From the NCBI GenBank assembly GCA_020636445.1, contig JACJXV010000021.1, forward strand, positions 1 through 64,000: a stretch of 64,000 nucleotides of DNA. Reading direction: 5' to 3'. The DNA comes from Lewinellaceae bacterium (lineage in GTDB: Bacteria; Bacteroidota; Bacteroidia; Chitinophagales; Saprospiraceae). Below, piece after piece: positions 1 to 7,224 of this stretch. The translations under genes and the position numbers were made by a program. Position 1 is the first letter of the stretch. Each line of letters starts with the position of its first letter. The notes beneath the pieces are model-generated. The model was not told the DNA's origin. It ran no database searches and worked only from the letters and a program-made list of their open reading frames with translations.

Positions 1-807
1 CCGGTTTTGGGGCTCGAGATGGCGGGTGAAATAGTAGCCCTGGGCGAAAAAGTTACCCGCTTTCAGGTGGGCGATGCTGTTTGCGGGCTCCTGGGCGGTG
101 GAGGCTATGCCGAATACGCAGTGATCCATGAACAGCAGGCTCTACCTGTTCCAGCCGGCTATTCCTGGGAGCAAGCAGCAGCTATTCCCGAAGTGTTCCT
201 TACTGCCTGGCAGGCTTTGCATTGGCTGGCCCGCATCCAGCCGGGAGAAATTGTACTGATCCATGCCGGGGCGAGTGGGGTAGGGACTGCTGCTATTCAG
301 TTGGCGACCTTGCACGGGGCTATTCCCTGGGTAACGGCCTCGGCGGGAAAACACGAACTTTGTCAGCGCCTGGGAGCCGCTCGTTGTATCGATTACCGCC
401 AGGAGGATTTTGCAGCAGTTGTTGCAAATGAAACCCATGACCAGGGCATTCCTGTCATCATTGATTTCCTCGCCGCCAGTTACTGGGAGCAGAACCTGGC
501 GGCATTAGGTATGGATGGCCGAATGGTTATGCTGGCCCTTATGGGCGGTGCTGGCCCAGTATCCACTAATTTAGCCTTAATCCTGCGCAAACGCCTGCAT
601 ATTATGGGATCTACCCTTCGAGCGCGCTCAGCGGAATACAAAGGACAACTTGCACAGGATTTATATCAAAACACCTGGACTGCATTTACCAAGGGAGCTA
701 TTTCTCCGGTCATCGATTCCGTTTTTCCCTGGCACCAGGTCGCTGAGGCGCATCGGCGTATGGATGCCAATGCCAATGCCGGAAAAATTGTGCTGACCCT
801 GGATTAA
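1..807 (+). CDS. Quinone oxidoreductase-like MDR protein (5' truncated)
   Basis: Medium-chain dehydrogenase/reductase, probably an NAD(P)H:quinone oxidoreductase of the PIG3/QOR type. The frame is open to base 1, and the first residues PVLGLEMAGEI match the conserved N-terminal PxxLGxExAGxV segment, so the gene starts upstream of the window; the TTG at base 7 is not the start. The Rossmann motif (HAGASGVGTAAIQLA) lies near residue 95, and the catalytic-zinc cysteines and histidine of alcohol dehydrogenases are not evident. The C-terminus (HRRMDANANAGKIVL) is typical of the family. It converges on the next gene across a hairpin. Substrate unknown. Confidence 0.88.
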   Translation, partial: PVLGLEMAGEIVALGEKVTRFQVGDAVCGLLGGGGYAEYAVIHEQQALPVPAGYSWEQAAAIPEVFLTAWQALHWLARIQPGEIVLIHAGASGVGTAAIQLATLHGAIPWVTASAGKHELCQRLGAARCIDYRQEDFAAVVANETHDQGIPVIIDFLAASYWEQNLAALGMDGRMVMLALMGGAGPVSTNLALILRKRLHIMGSTLRARSAEYKGQLAQDLYQNTWTAFTKGAISPVIDSVFPWHQVAEAHRRMDANANAGKIVLTLD

Positions 808-883
808 GGGTTAGTGAGGGCGAAGACCCGATAAAAATCAGTCGGCAGTATGCAGTTGGCAGTCCCCGAAACCACTAGGCTAG

Positions 884-908
884 CCCGCCTTTGCTAAGCA
901 ACGGCGGG
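884..908. terminator. CCCGCC/GGCGGG hairpin between convergent genes
   Basis: CCCGCC at 884-889 pairs with GGCGGG at 903-908. It lies between the ends of two convergent genes and belongs to the palindrome family seen at many other intergenic sites here. A bidirectional terminator role is inferred only; no clear T tract follows. Confidence 0.4.
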
Positions 909-913
909 TAAAC

Positions 914-1807
914 TCAGCGGGCCCGAATAGGCGCAGCAATTGCCGCAGGCCTGGTAACCGGAACTTCCTCCTGACGCCATAGCGGGTTGAATTGCTCATT
1001 GAGTCCCTGAAAACGACAGGTCCAGGTGCGGCCGTCGCGGGTCACCCGAAAAGGTTGGTTGACGAATTCCCTGCCGGTAAGGAACTCTGCGTAATAGACG
1101 CATTGCCAGCTGTCTTTTTCCCAGATAAAAAAAGCACGCTCAACTGCCGATTCACAACCCTCGGTAAGCGTAGCGGCCTCCAATAAAGGGCGGCCTGGGT
1201 TCAAGGGGTCGTTAAGCAAACGAAGGAGTGAACTATTGGCACAAGCTTCGAACATACACATGCCAGGGATAATGCTCTGGCTCACCAGGGTGCCTTTTTC
1301 ATCAAGTACTTTGATTTCTGCACGAATTGTTTCGGGGCTGATAATTTTGTTGGGAATGGGCATTGCGCCAAGCATCACAAATTCGGGCTTGCCATCGGCA
1401 TTGGCATCCGTCCAGCACCAGGCTTTCGCCAGGTCGCTCCCCCAAAGGTACCCTTTCAGTTTAGCGCCTTCCGGGGTTTGGCAAACAACACGGTACCAGA
1501 AGTCCAACAGGCCGTTACGCTCGGCGTGGATTGCCAGTTCGGGCTCAGCATAGGCCAGGTTCCGAATTGGGGTTCCCTGAGGTAGGTGTGCCAGCATTTT
1601 TCCAGTGCCTGGGCCGCTGTACAAGGTAGTAGTGGGTGCAAAAACATAAAGGGTAGCCTGATCGGAGTACAAGTCGGCCACCGGCGATTGCTGGTGAAAC
1701 CATTCGTAGAAGCGAGGGTAATCAGTAGGGAGTAAACGGGGTTGCGCTGACAATAGCAACAAAGGGGCTTGCATCAAGCCCACCAGGAGTAATGGATTGG
1801 GTTTCAT
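914..1807 (-). CDS. Secreted protein with SH3-like segment
   Basis: 297 residues with a hydrophobic N-terminus (about 1-20, ending LLLLSAQ) that reads as a signal peptide, so the product is probably periplasmic or exported. Residues about 50-85 (TLYVFAPTTTLYSGPGTG, then a GTPI segment) resemble a bacterial SH3-like domain, which usually binds peptides or cell wall. The rest, including a Cys-containing middle part and a WxxxVYYAEFL segment, is not recognised. It stands alone, converging with the upstream oxidoreductase. Function unknown; the SH3 call is by pattern only. Confidence 0.6.
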   Translation of the reverse strand: MKPNPLLLVGLMQAPLLLLSAQPRLLPTDYPRFYEWFHQQSPVADLYSDQATLYVFAPTTTLYSGPGTGKMLAHLPQGTPIRNLAYAEPELAIHAERNGLLDFWYRVVCQTPEGAKLKGYLWGSDLAKAWCWTDANADGKPEFVMLGAMPIPNKIISPETIRAEIKVLDEKGTLVSQSIIPGMCMFEACANSSLLRLLNDPLNPGRPLLEAATLTEGCESAVERAFFIWEKDSWQCVYYAEFLTGREFVNQPFRVTRDGRTWTCRFQGLNEQFNPLWRQEEVPVTRPAAIAAPIRAR

Positions 1808-2169
1808 GGTTTCAGTTTTCAGGATTATGAATCTGTTCCATCAGGAATGATTCCGTATAAATAAAAACCTTTTCCATTGATTAATTATTGTTTTTTGTGG
1901 ATTTATCAACAGAAAGTTCTTTGTTATTTATTATACGCGCTATAAAATTATGAATACGGTAGGTTTTGTGAATTTAAAGGAGTAGTTAGTTGGCGAGGGT
2001 CACTGGTGAAGAGTGAGCAGATAAGAGTCGCGTTAATGAATAACAAGAAACATGTACCAGAAACCAGAAACCAACGAGCGGGTAAAAAATGCTCAATGGT
2101 CAACGCTAATCAGGGATGGACACATTTCCTATTTCCCATTTCCCATTTCTGTCCCAATTTGGCAGTCCC
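1808..2169. other. Gene-free region with heptamer repeats
   Basis: No convincing gene. The left part is AT-rich and upstream of the minus-strand SH3-like gene, so it probably holds its promoter. Two period-7 tandem repeats are present: CCAGAAA-type units at 2056-2076 and ATTTCCC-type units at 2124-2150. Confidence 0.5.
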
Positions 2170-3330
2170 CTATGAGGGTTTCTTCGCTTGGTGGCGATAG
2201 GTTTTTTCAGACCATTCTGTAAAAACGGGTAAGGAAAGAAGGCCTGCCTGCTGGGCTTGTTGGGCGGCTTCGGCATAGGTATGGAAAAAAGAAATGGCTA
2301 AGTGGGGCTCCTGGACGTGCAAAAACCGTTCGATGCGTCGCTGTCGGCGTCGGTGCTGCACATCCCGAATGAATACGGCTTTTATTTGCCCGGGAAAGTG
2401 CCGGGCTATTTCATCGTAAATAAAAACATCTTTTTCTCCGCTATCCCCTACCAGAATAAACGGCAGGTCAGGATAGGATTCCAGAATGCGGATGATGCTT
2501 TCTATTTTATGACTTCTTAAAAGGGGGCGGTGCAAAGCAAAGGGGAGTCCAATGTCCTTGAGCAAGAGTGGCCCCTTGGGGAATTTATTGAAGCGGAGAA
2601 ACCTCCAAATAAAATCATATAAATTACGCGGGCTATTGGAAACATAAAAGACCGGGTTGTATCCACTGTGCTGAGGCCCCCTTTGCAGTGCTTGAAAAAA
2701 AGCACCAGCCTGGTGGAAGGCTATTCGCTGACCAACACTTTTAAATAAGGTATTGTAGATAACTTTCCATTTAAGCCAGGAAGTAACACCTGTATGCAGG
2801 ATAGTATCGTCAACATCAGTAATGATCCCGAAGTGGGCACCGGCAGGAGGAATCAAAATTTTGGTTTTAACGGTTTGCTGGTAACTAGCCCAGGGTGTTT
2901 CCAGTAAACGGATAGTAACTGGTAGCCATACCTGGTCTTCCCGAGGCAAGGGTGGCGCCAGAGGTTGTTCAAGGGTAAAATAGCCTTCGGCATCGGTGAA
3001 GACTTCAAAGGTTTGGCTGGCCAGTACAATGGACAGCCGGGCCAGGGGGATTTCGTTACTTGCAAAGCGTCGGTAAGTGTCCAGTAATTGGTCCCAGGCC
3101 CGCAAATGAGGCGCACGTTGAATCTTTTTGCGTACCAACACCCGGCCCTGGAGGAAGAACCAATCGGGGCGCCCAAAACCCCGGTAGGGAACAATGCGGA
3201 CCGGAAGGTCCAGCCGGGTACCAGCTTCCCTGAGTAGCCGAAACCGTAAGGCATCATAGAGGTTATCCAGCCCGTGTAAAGCGGACCAGAAAGCGCGATA
3301 AATAAAGGTAAGTACCTTTCGAATCAGCAT
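2170..3330 (-). CDS. APP1-type phosphatase domain protein (DUF2183)
   Basis: 386 residues. The motif FGIITDVDDTILHTG (about residues 190-205) is the DxDxT/HAD-like signature of the phosphatidate phosphatase APP1 catalytic domain, and VGDSGEKDVFIY near residue 305 is the second acidic motif. The N-terminal half (about 50-150) has a beta-rich region with repeated Y/F-TLEQ-type segments seen before the APP1 domain in bacterial homologues. By family it should dephosphorylate a lipid or other phosphate ester; the bacterial substrate is not known. The start was set at the ATG at 3330 (MLIRKVL), because the longer frame begins with TTG. Confidence 0.85.
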   Translation of the reverse strand: MLIRKVLTFIYRAFWSALHGLDNLYDALRFRLLREAGTRLDLPVRIVPYRGFGRPDWFFLQGRVLVRKKIQRAPHLRAWDQLLDTYRRFASNEIPLARLSIVLASQTFEVFTDAEGYFTLEQPLAPPLPREDQVWLPVTIRLLETPWASYQQTVKTKILIPPAGAHFGIITDVDDTILHTGVTSWLKWKVIYNTLFKSVGQRIAFHQAGAFFQALQRGPQHSGYNPVFYVSNSPRNLYDFIWRFLRFNKFPKGPLLLKDIGLPFALHRPLLRSHKIESIIRILESYPDLPFILVGDSGEKDVFIYDEIARHFPGQIKAVFIRDVQHRRRQRRIERFLHVQEPHLAISFFHTYAEAAQQAQQAGLLSLPVFTEWSEKTYRHQAKKPS

Positions 3331-3472
3331 GCGGGGTAGCTTAGGGTTGTGCGCGGATTCCAAAAATAAACCTATTTGCTATTGGGAAGATAAGCATTAC
3401 CCTGGCTAATGATGGATTGTTGGGTTGGAAAGCGCAAGATTTTGCAGCATAATTGTAAATTAGGTGAAAAAC

Positions 3473-4015
3473 ATGCGGAACTGGATTTTTATTCTTGCCG
3501 TTACGCTGGGAAGTAGCGGAGCAGTGCTGGGGCAAGGACCTGCAGCGGAGCTGACTACGATCGACGGGACCATAAAAACCTTGTACGGCGTAATCTCCGG
3601 AGCAGCAGGTGTGGAACGGGACTGGGACTTGTTTGCGGAGTTATTTTGGCCTGATGCCCGACTCAACGCTCTGGGGCGTGACCCCGAAGGTAAACCTCGC
3701 CTAATGGTAATGACGGTCAATGACTATGTTACGCGCATTGGGCCCAATCTAACCACCAGAGGTTTCTTTGAAAAGGAAATTGGCCGGGTCACGGAGCAAT
3801 ACGGAGATATGACTCACCTGTTCAGTGCTTACCAATCACAAAGTGTGGCCGATGGGCCGATCATTGCCCGGGGAATAAATAGTATCCAACTCGTTTTCCG
3901 GGAAGGCCGCTATTGGATAGTCAATATCCTGTGGGAATCCGAGTCGCCCTCGAATCCTATTCCCAAACGGTATTTGAAGCAGAAGAAAGGGAAGTTGTTT
4001 GGAAATGAGAAATGA
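3473..4015 (+). CDS. Exported NTF2/SnoaL-like protein
   Basis: 180 residues. It has a signal peptide (MRNWIFILAVTLGSSGAVLGQ) followed by a single alpha/beta-cone domain of the NTF2-like type: an opening helix, a WDLFAELFWPDARL segment, and paired strands ending RYWIVNILWESE. Such proteins are usually small-molecule binding or of unknown role; no catalytic pair is certain. An in-frame GTG lies at 3464, but the ATG at 3473 opens directly into the signal peptide. The stop codon (TGA, 4013-4015) lies inside a heptamer repeat array that folds into a 19-bp hairpin. Confidence 0.7.
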   Translation: MRNWIFILAVTLGSSGAVLGQGPAAELTTIDGTIKTLYGVISGAAGVERDWDLFAELFWPDARLNALGRDPEGKPRLMVMTVNDYVTRIGPNLTTRGFFEKEIGRVTEQYGDMTHLFSAYQSQSVADGPIIARGINSIQLVFREGRYWIVNILWESESPSNPIPKRYLKQKKGKLFGNEK

Positions 4016-4068
4016 GAAATCAGCCCGATTTCTCATTTCTCATTTCTCATTTCTCATTTCTCATTTCC
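4002..4068. repeat. Heptamer tandem array forming a 19-bp hairpin
   Basis: GAAATGA units on the left (4002-4020) are the exact complement of TTTCTCA units (4028-4046) across a 7-base loop CAGCCCG, giving a 19-bp perfect stem. The TTTCTCA units continue to about 4068. It sits between two convergent genes and includes the stop codon of the left one, so it may act as a bidirectional terminator. Confidence 0.75.
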
Positions 4069-4074
4069 CATACC

Positions 4075-4932
4075 CTACATAAACGTAACAATTCCGTTAA
4101 TCAGGTACTGCGTACGCAGGCGTTCTTTTTCAGCGACAGCGGCATTTCGGTCGGAAAATGGACCGACGATCAGGCGGTGAACTGGTTGGCCGTCCGCACC
4201 TTTTCCTGGTGCGATAAACAGTTGTGGCAGACCCAGGTCCAGGAGTGCCTGCCCTTGTCGCGCCGCATTAGCAGCCTCTTTATAGGCACCGATTTGAATA
4301 ATATATCCGGTCGCATTAGCAGGGATTACTTTTAATTTGGCTCCTTTGGTAGTGGTAGAAGCTGTTTTCGTCTGGGTGGGTGCAGCATCGGCGGGGCGGG
4401 GTAACATTTCATAGCCCTGGGGTACTGCTGCTGCTCTGGAAGCGGGAGCGGCAGGAACCGGACTATTGTCATAGCTTTGTGGCGGAGGTGGAATGGCTCC
4501 GGAGCGTGCTGTAAGATTCGATGATGTTGGAGGTACTGCAGGGCGTGTCAGTGGATTTGGCGGATTTACTTCTGAATACCCTACAGGTTGCAGACTAACC
4601 TGGGCAGTTCCATCCGTATCCAGGCCCAATAAAACGCCGGCGGCCAGCGAAACACTAATCACATAACCTTGCCGGAAAGGCATTTTATCATTTACTCTGA
4701 CGAGTACCGATTTGTTATTGTCCAGGCGGGTTACCTGAAGCACCATATTTTTAGGGTATGAAGGGTGGGCGCAGGTCATTTGTGCGCGATCGTAGAACTC
4801 GCCGTAGGCGGTTCGTTGCCCTTGCATGTAATCGCCATAATAGGTGGCTGATCCATATTCAGTAGACTGGGCCTGGAGTGAGAAAGCGACGAAGAATAGT
4901 AGCCCGGAAAGAAATGCATAGGACTTGTTCAT
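4075..4932 (-). CDS. RlpA-like double-psi beta-barrel protein with SPOR domain
   Basis: 285 residues. Signal peptide at 1-21 (ending FSLQAQ). Residues about 24-115 are an RlpA-like double-psi barrel (GSATYYGDYMQGQRTAYGE, then VRVNDKMPF), followed by a Pro/Ala/Ser-rich linker (about 120-200) and a C-terminal SPOR domain (GYIIQIGAYKEAANAARQG to the end) that binds denuded septal glycan. RlpA proteins are septal lytic transglycosylases or glycan-binding proteins in the envelope. The conserved acidic position of active RlpA is replaced or unclear here (TAYGEFYD), so enzyme activity is uncertain. Confidence 0.85.
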   Translation of the reverse strand: MNKSYAFLSGLLFFVAFSLQAQSTEYGSATYYGDYMQGQRTAYGEFYDRAQMTCAHPSYPKNMVLQVTRLDNNKSVLVRVNDKMPFRQGYVISVSLAAGVLLGLDTDGTAQVSLQPVGYSEVNPPNPLTRPAVPPTSSNLTARSGAIPPPPQSYDNSPVPAAPASRAAAVPQGYEMLPRPADAAPTQTKTASTTTKGAKLKVIPANATGYIIQIGAYKEAANAARQGQALLDLGLPQLFIAPGKGADGQPVHRLIVGPFSDRNAAVAEKERLRTQYLINGIVTFM

Positions 4933-5013
4933 ACCAGTTGATTTTTCGTGTAGTAGGGATGACGGCCTATAACAACTACCGTCTATGTAACAAAGACGAC
5001 GAAAACAGGGTAT

Positions 5014-5970
5014 TTATTTTTCAAACAGGGCATCAACAAAGGCGCGTTTATTAAAGACCTGGAGCTGGTCAATCCCTTCACCAACACCAATGAATTTGAT
5101 GGGCACCTTAAATTGATCGGAGATACCAATAGCGACGCCCCCTTTAGCGGTACCATCCAGCTTGGTGAGCGCTAGTGCACTGACTTCCGTCGCTTCAGTA
5201 AAATGACGCGCTTGTTCAATGGCATTTTGCCCGGTAGTAGCATCTAGTACCAGAAGAACTTCGTGAGGAGCCGTTTCCATTTTCTTGCTGATGGAACGCT
5301 TAATCTTGGTAAGCTCTTTCATCAGGTTAATTTTGGTGTGCAAGCGACCAGCGGTATCAATAATTGCCACATCGCATTTTTGCTGGATAGCATACTGAAC
5401 CGTTTCATAAGCTACGGCTGCAGGATCCGTATTCATTCCTTTACTAAAGAAATCACAACCTACCCGGTCCGCCCAAATCTTCAGCTGATCCACGGCTGCA
5501 GCCCGGAAGGTGTCGCCAGCACCCAGCACCACTCGCTTACCTTGCTTTTTAAATTGATGAGCCAGTTTGCCGATAGTAGTGGTTTTGCCGACGCCATTCA
5601 CCCCGACCACCATAATTATATAAGGAGATTCGGTAGCCGGTAGTTCAAAACTCTCAACGTCTTGAGTATTGTTTTCTGCGAGCAGCTGTACGATTTCGTC
5701 GCGTAAAATCTCATTGAGTTCTTCCGTACCCATGTATTTATCGCGGGCTACCCGTTCCTCAATACGCTCGATGATTTTTACGGTAGTCTCAAGTCCGACG
5801 TCGGATGAGACGAGTAGCTCTTCCAACTGGTCGAGGACTTCTACATCAACGGAGGACTTTCCGGCAACAACCCGGGAGAGTTTGGAGAAGAAGTTGTCGC
5901 GGGTTTTTTCCAGGCCCTTATCCAGTTCTTCCTTCTCTTTCTTACCAAAAAATTTTCCAAAAAGGCTCAT
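5014..5970 (-). CDS. ftsY: Signal recognition particle receptor FtsY
   Basis: 318 residues; SRP receptor GTPase that docks ribosome-SRP complexes at the membrane. The four-helix N domain (about 15-100) precedes the G domain with G1 GVNGVGKTTTIGKLA, G3 DTAGRLHTK, and G4 TKLDGTAKGG; the C-terminus has the usual IKFIGVGEGIDQL segment. The acidic A domain is very short, as in other Bacteroidota. The start is placed at MSLFGKFFGKK (5970), with an amphipathic lipid-binding beginning; an 18-codon upstream extension is not family-like. It is the last gene of the rpmB-rpmG-DUF4295-ftsY cluster, after a hairpin at 6088-6121. Confidence 0.97.
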   Translation of the reverse strand: MSLFGKFFGKKEKEELDKGLEKTRDNFFSKLSRVVAGKSSVDVEVLDQLEELLVSSDVGLETTVKIIERIEERVARDKYMGTEELNEILRDEIVQLLAENNTQDVESFELPATESPYIIMVVGVNGVGKTTTIGKLAHQFKKQGKRVVLGAGDTFRAAAVDQLKIWADRVGCDFFSKGMNTDPAAVAYETVQYAIQQKCDVAIIDTAGRLHTKINLMKELTKIKRSISKKMETAPHEVLLVLDATTGQNAIEQARHFTEATEVSALALTKLDGTAKGGVAIGISDQFKVPIKFIGVGEGIDQLQVFNKRAFVDALFEK

Positions 5971-6087
5971 GGTATAGTATAGGCTAAATAATACATATTG
6001 CAAGACAGCGGAAGCAAGGTACAAACCTTACCAGGCATAACCAAGCCTCCCGGGAGAGAAGCTGACGAAGCCTGGAAGCTAAACGAC

Positions 6088-6121
6088 AAAGAGGCTTTCC
6101 TTATCCAAGAAAAGCCTCTTT
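6088..6121 (-). terminator. Hairpin between DUF4295 gene and ftsY
   Basis: AAAGAGGCTTT (6088-6098) pairs with AAAGCCTCTTT (6111-6121), an 11-bp stem with a 12-base loop. It lies just after the ribosomal genes and before ftsY on the minus strand, so it may end or attenuate the ribosomal transcript. The T-run is only partial. Confidence 0.6.
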
Positions 6122-6145
6122 TGAGTAGATTTGTTCAGGAATCGT

Positions 6146-6322
6146 TTATTTCAACGAAGCCAGGAATTCATCCTTCTTGTCTTTGTGGATCATATGCTCT
6201 TTGTAGCTATATTTCCCTGATTTAGGGTCCTTAACGCTTACAACGATTTTTACGAAATCACGGCCCGACCCTGCGTTTGCAGCACGTTGAGCTACCCGTG
6301 CGTTCTTTGATACTTTTGCCAT
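6146..6322 (-). CDS. DUF4295 family small basic protein
   Basis: A 58-residue gene starting MAKVSKNARVAQRAANAGSG and ending KKDEFLASLK. It matches the short, Lys/Arg-rich DUF4295 family that Bacteroidota encode between rpmG and ftsY. Its basic composition and constant neighbours suggest a ribosome-associated protein, but no function is established to my knowledge. It lies 76 bp after rpmG and is followed by a hairpin. Confidence 0.9.
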   Translation of the reverse strand: MAKVSKNARVAQRAANAGSGRDFVKIVVSVKDPKSGKYSYKEHMIHKDKKDEFLASLK

Positions 6323-6398
6323 GGTCTGAAGTTTTTTATTTTGCGACTACAAAAATACGAATTTCCTGTCAAGGAGTCAAGTGATGAGAATCACTTGC

Positions 6399-6587
6399 TT
6401 ACTTGATCTCCCGGTGCGCAGTCATGCGCTTCAGGATCGGATTATACTTTTTCAACTCCAAACGATCGGGCGTATTCTTCCGATTTTTTTCGGTTACGTA
6501 CCGCGAAGTACCTGGCATGCCTGACTTTTTGTGTTCAGTACATTCCAAAATGACCTGGATACGGTTCCCTTTACTTTTCTTAGCCAT
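6399..6587 (-). CDS. rpmG: 50S ribosomal protein L33
   Basis: 62 residues; MAKKSKGNRIQVILECTEHK followed by SGMPGTSRYVTEKNRKNT and KKYNPILKRMTAHREIK is a clear bL33. Only one cysteine (ECTEHK) is present and the CxxC pairs of zinc-binding L33 are absent, so this is the zinc-free form. It lies 24 bp after rpmB in the same direction. Confidence 0.97.
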   Translation of the reverse strand: MAKKSKGNRIQVILECTEHKKSGMPGTSRYVTEKNRKNTPDRLELKKYNPILKRMTAHREIK

Positions 6588-6611
6588 GATAAATGATGGT
6601 TGAAGATAATC

Positions 6612-6860
6612 TTACAATTGGACGCCGATATCGAATCCTTCTTTTTGGCATTCTTTCAGGTATTCGTAAATACCTTTCTTATTAATCGTGCGAAGAGCAG
6701 AAGTCGATACTTTCAGTGTAACCCACTGGTCCATTTCGGGGATAAAGAAGCGCTTTTTCTGCAGGTTAGGCAGGAAGCGACGCTTCACTTTGCGGTTCGA
6801 GTGAGAAACAGTATTTCCCACGATCGGACGCTTTCCGGTAAGTTGACAAACCTTTGACAT
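6612..6860 (-). CDS. rpmB: 50S ribosomal protein L28
   Basis: 82 residues; starts MSKVCQLTGKRPIVGNTVSH, with SNRKVKRRFLPNLQKKRF and a KVSTSALRTINKKG C-terminal part, all typical of bL28. It is the first protein gene of the rpmB-rpmG-DUF4295-ftsY cluster, directly downstream of the tRNA-Arg gene on the same strand. Confidence 0.97.
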   Translation of the reverse strand: MSKVCQLTGKRPIVGNTVSHSNRKVKRRFLPNLQKKRFFIPEMDQWVTLKVSTSALRTINKKGIYEYLKECQKEGFDIGVQL

Positions 6861-6953
6861 TGGTTCTGAAATTTAAAAAGTTCAAGGTGTCAAACTGCAC
6901 AAGGCGATGTTGAACTTTGAGACCTTGAACTTGCTCGTGAATTTCGTTCTTAG

Positions 6954-7027
6954 TGACTCTGTCAGGATTCGAACCTGAAACCTCCTGATCCGTAGTCAGG
7001 TGCTCTATCCAGTTGAGCTACAGAGCC
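6954..7027 (-). tRNA. tRNA-Arg (ACG anticodon)
   Basis: 74-nt cloverleaf on the minus strand. The acceptor stem GGCTCTG pairs with CAGAGTC and the discriminator is A. D arm contains AGCTCAACTGGATAGAGC; the anticodon stem CCTGA/TCAGG encloses the loop CTACGGA, giving anticodon ACG (read as ICG, decoding CGN); the T arm holds GGTTCGAATCC. CCA is not encoded. Confidence 0.96.
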
Positions 7028-7169
7028 TGCCTTGCATTATTTGCAAATGCGGATGCAAAGATAAGTTTAAAACCTTTTTGAAAAAAGATTTGCTGACTTT
7101 TTTTTCATGTTTTTCTGAAGGTTTTTCGGGAAGCTTGTGGATCAGGTACTTATTGCGCGGCCCGAAGGG

Positions 7170-7198
7170 GCCGGTCCGCTGCATTTCAACGGACCGGC
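7170..7198. other. 9-bp GC-rich hairpin
   Basis: GCCGGTCCG (7170-7178) pairs with CGGACCGGC (7190-7198) across an 11-base loop, beside a second small hairpin GGCCC-GAAG-GGGCC. It lies just downstream of the subtilase gene (minus strand), so it may be its terminator, although no T tract follows. Confidence 0.45.
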
Positions 7199-7224
7199 GA
7201 GGAAAATCTTCTTGACTAGCTGAG

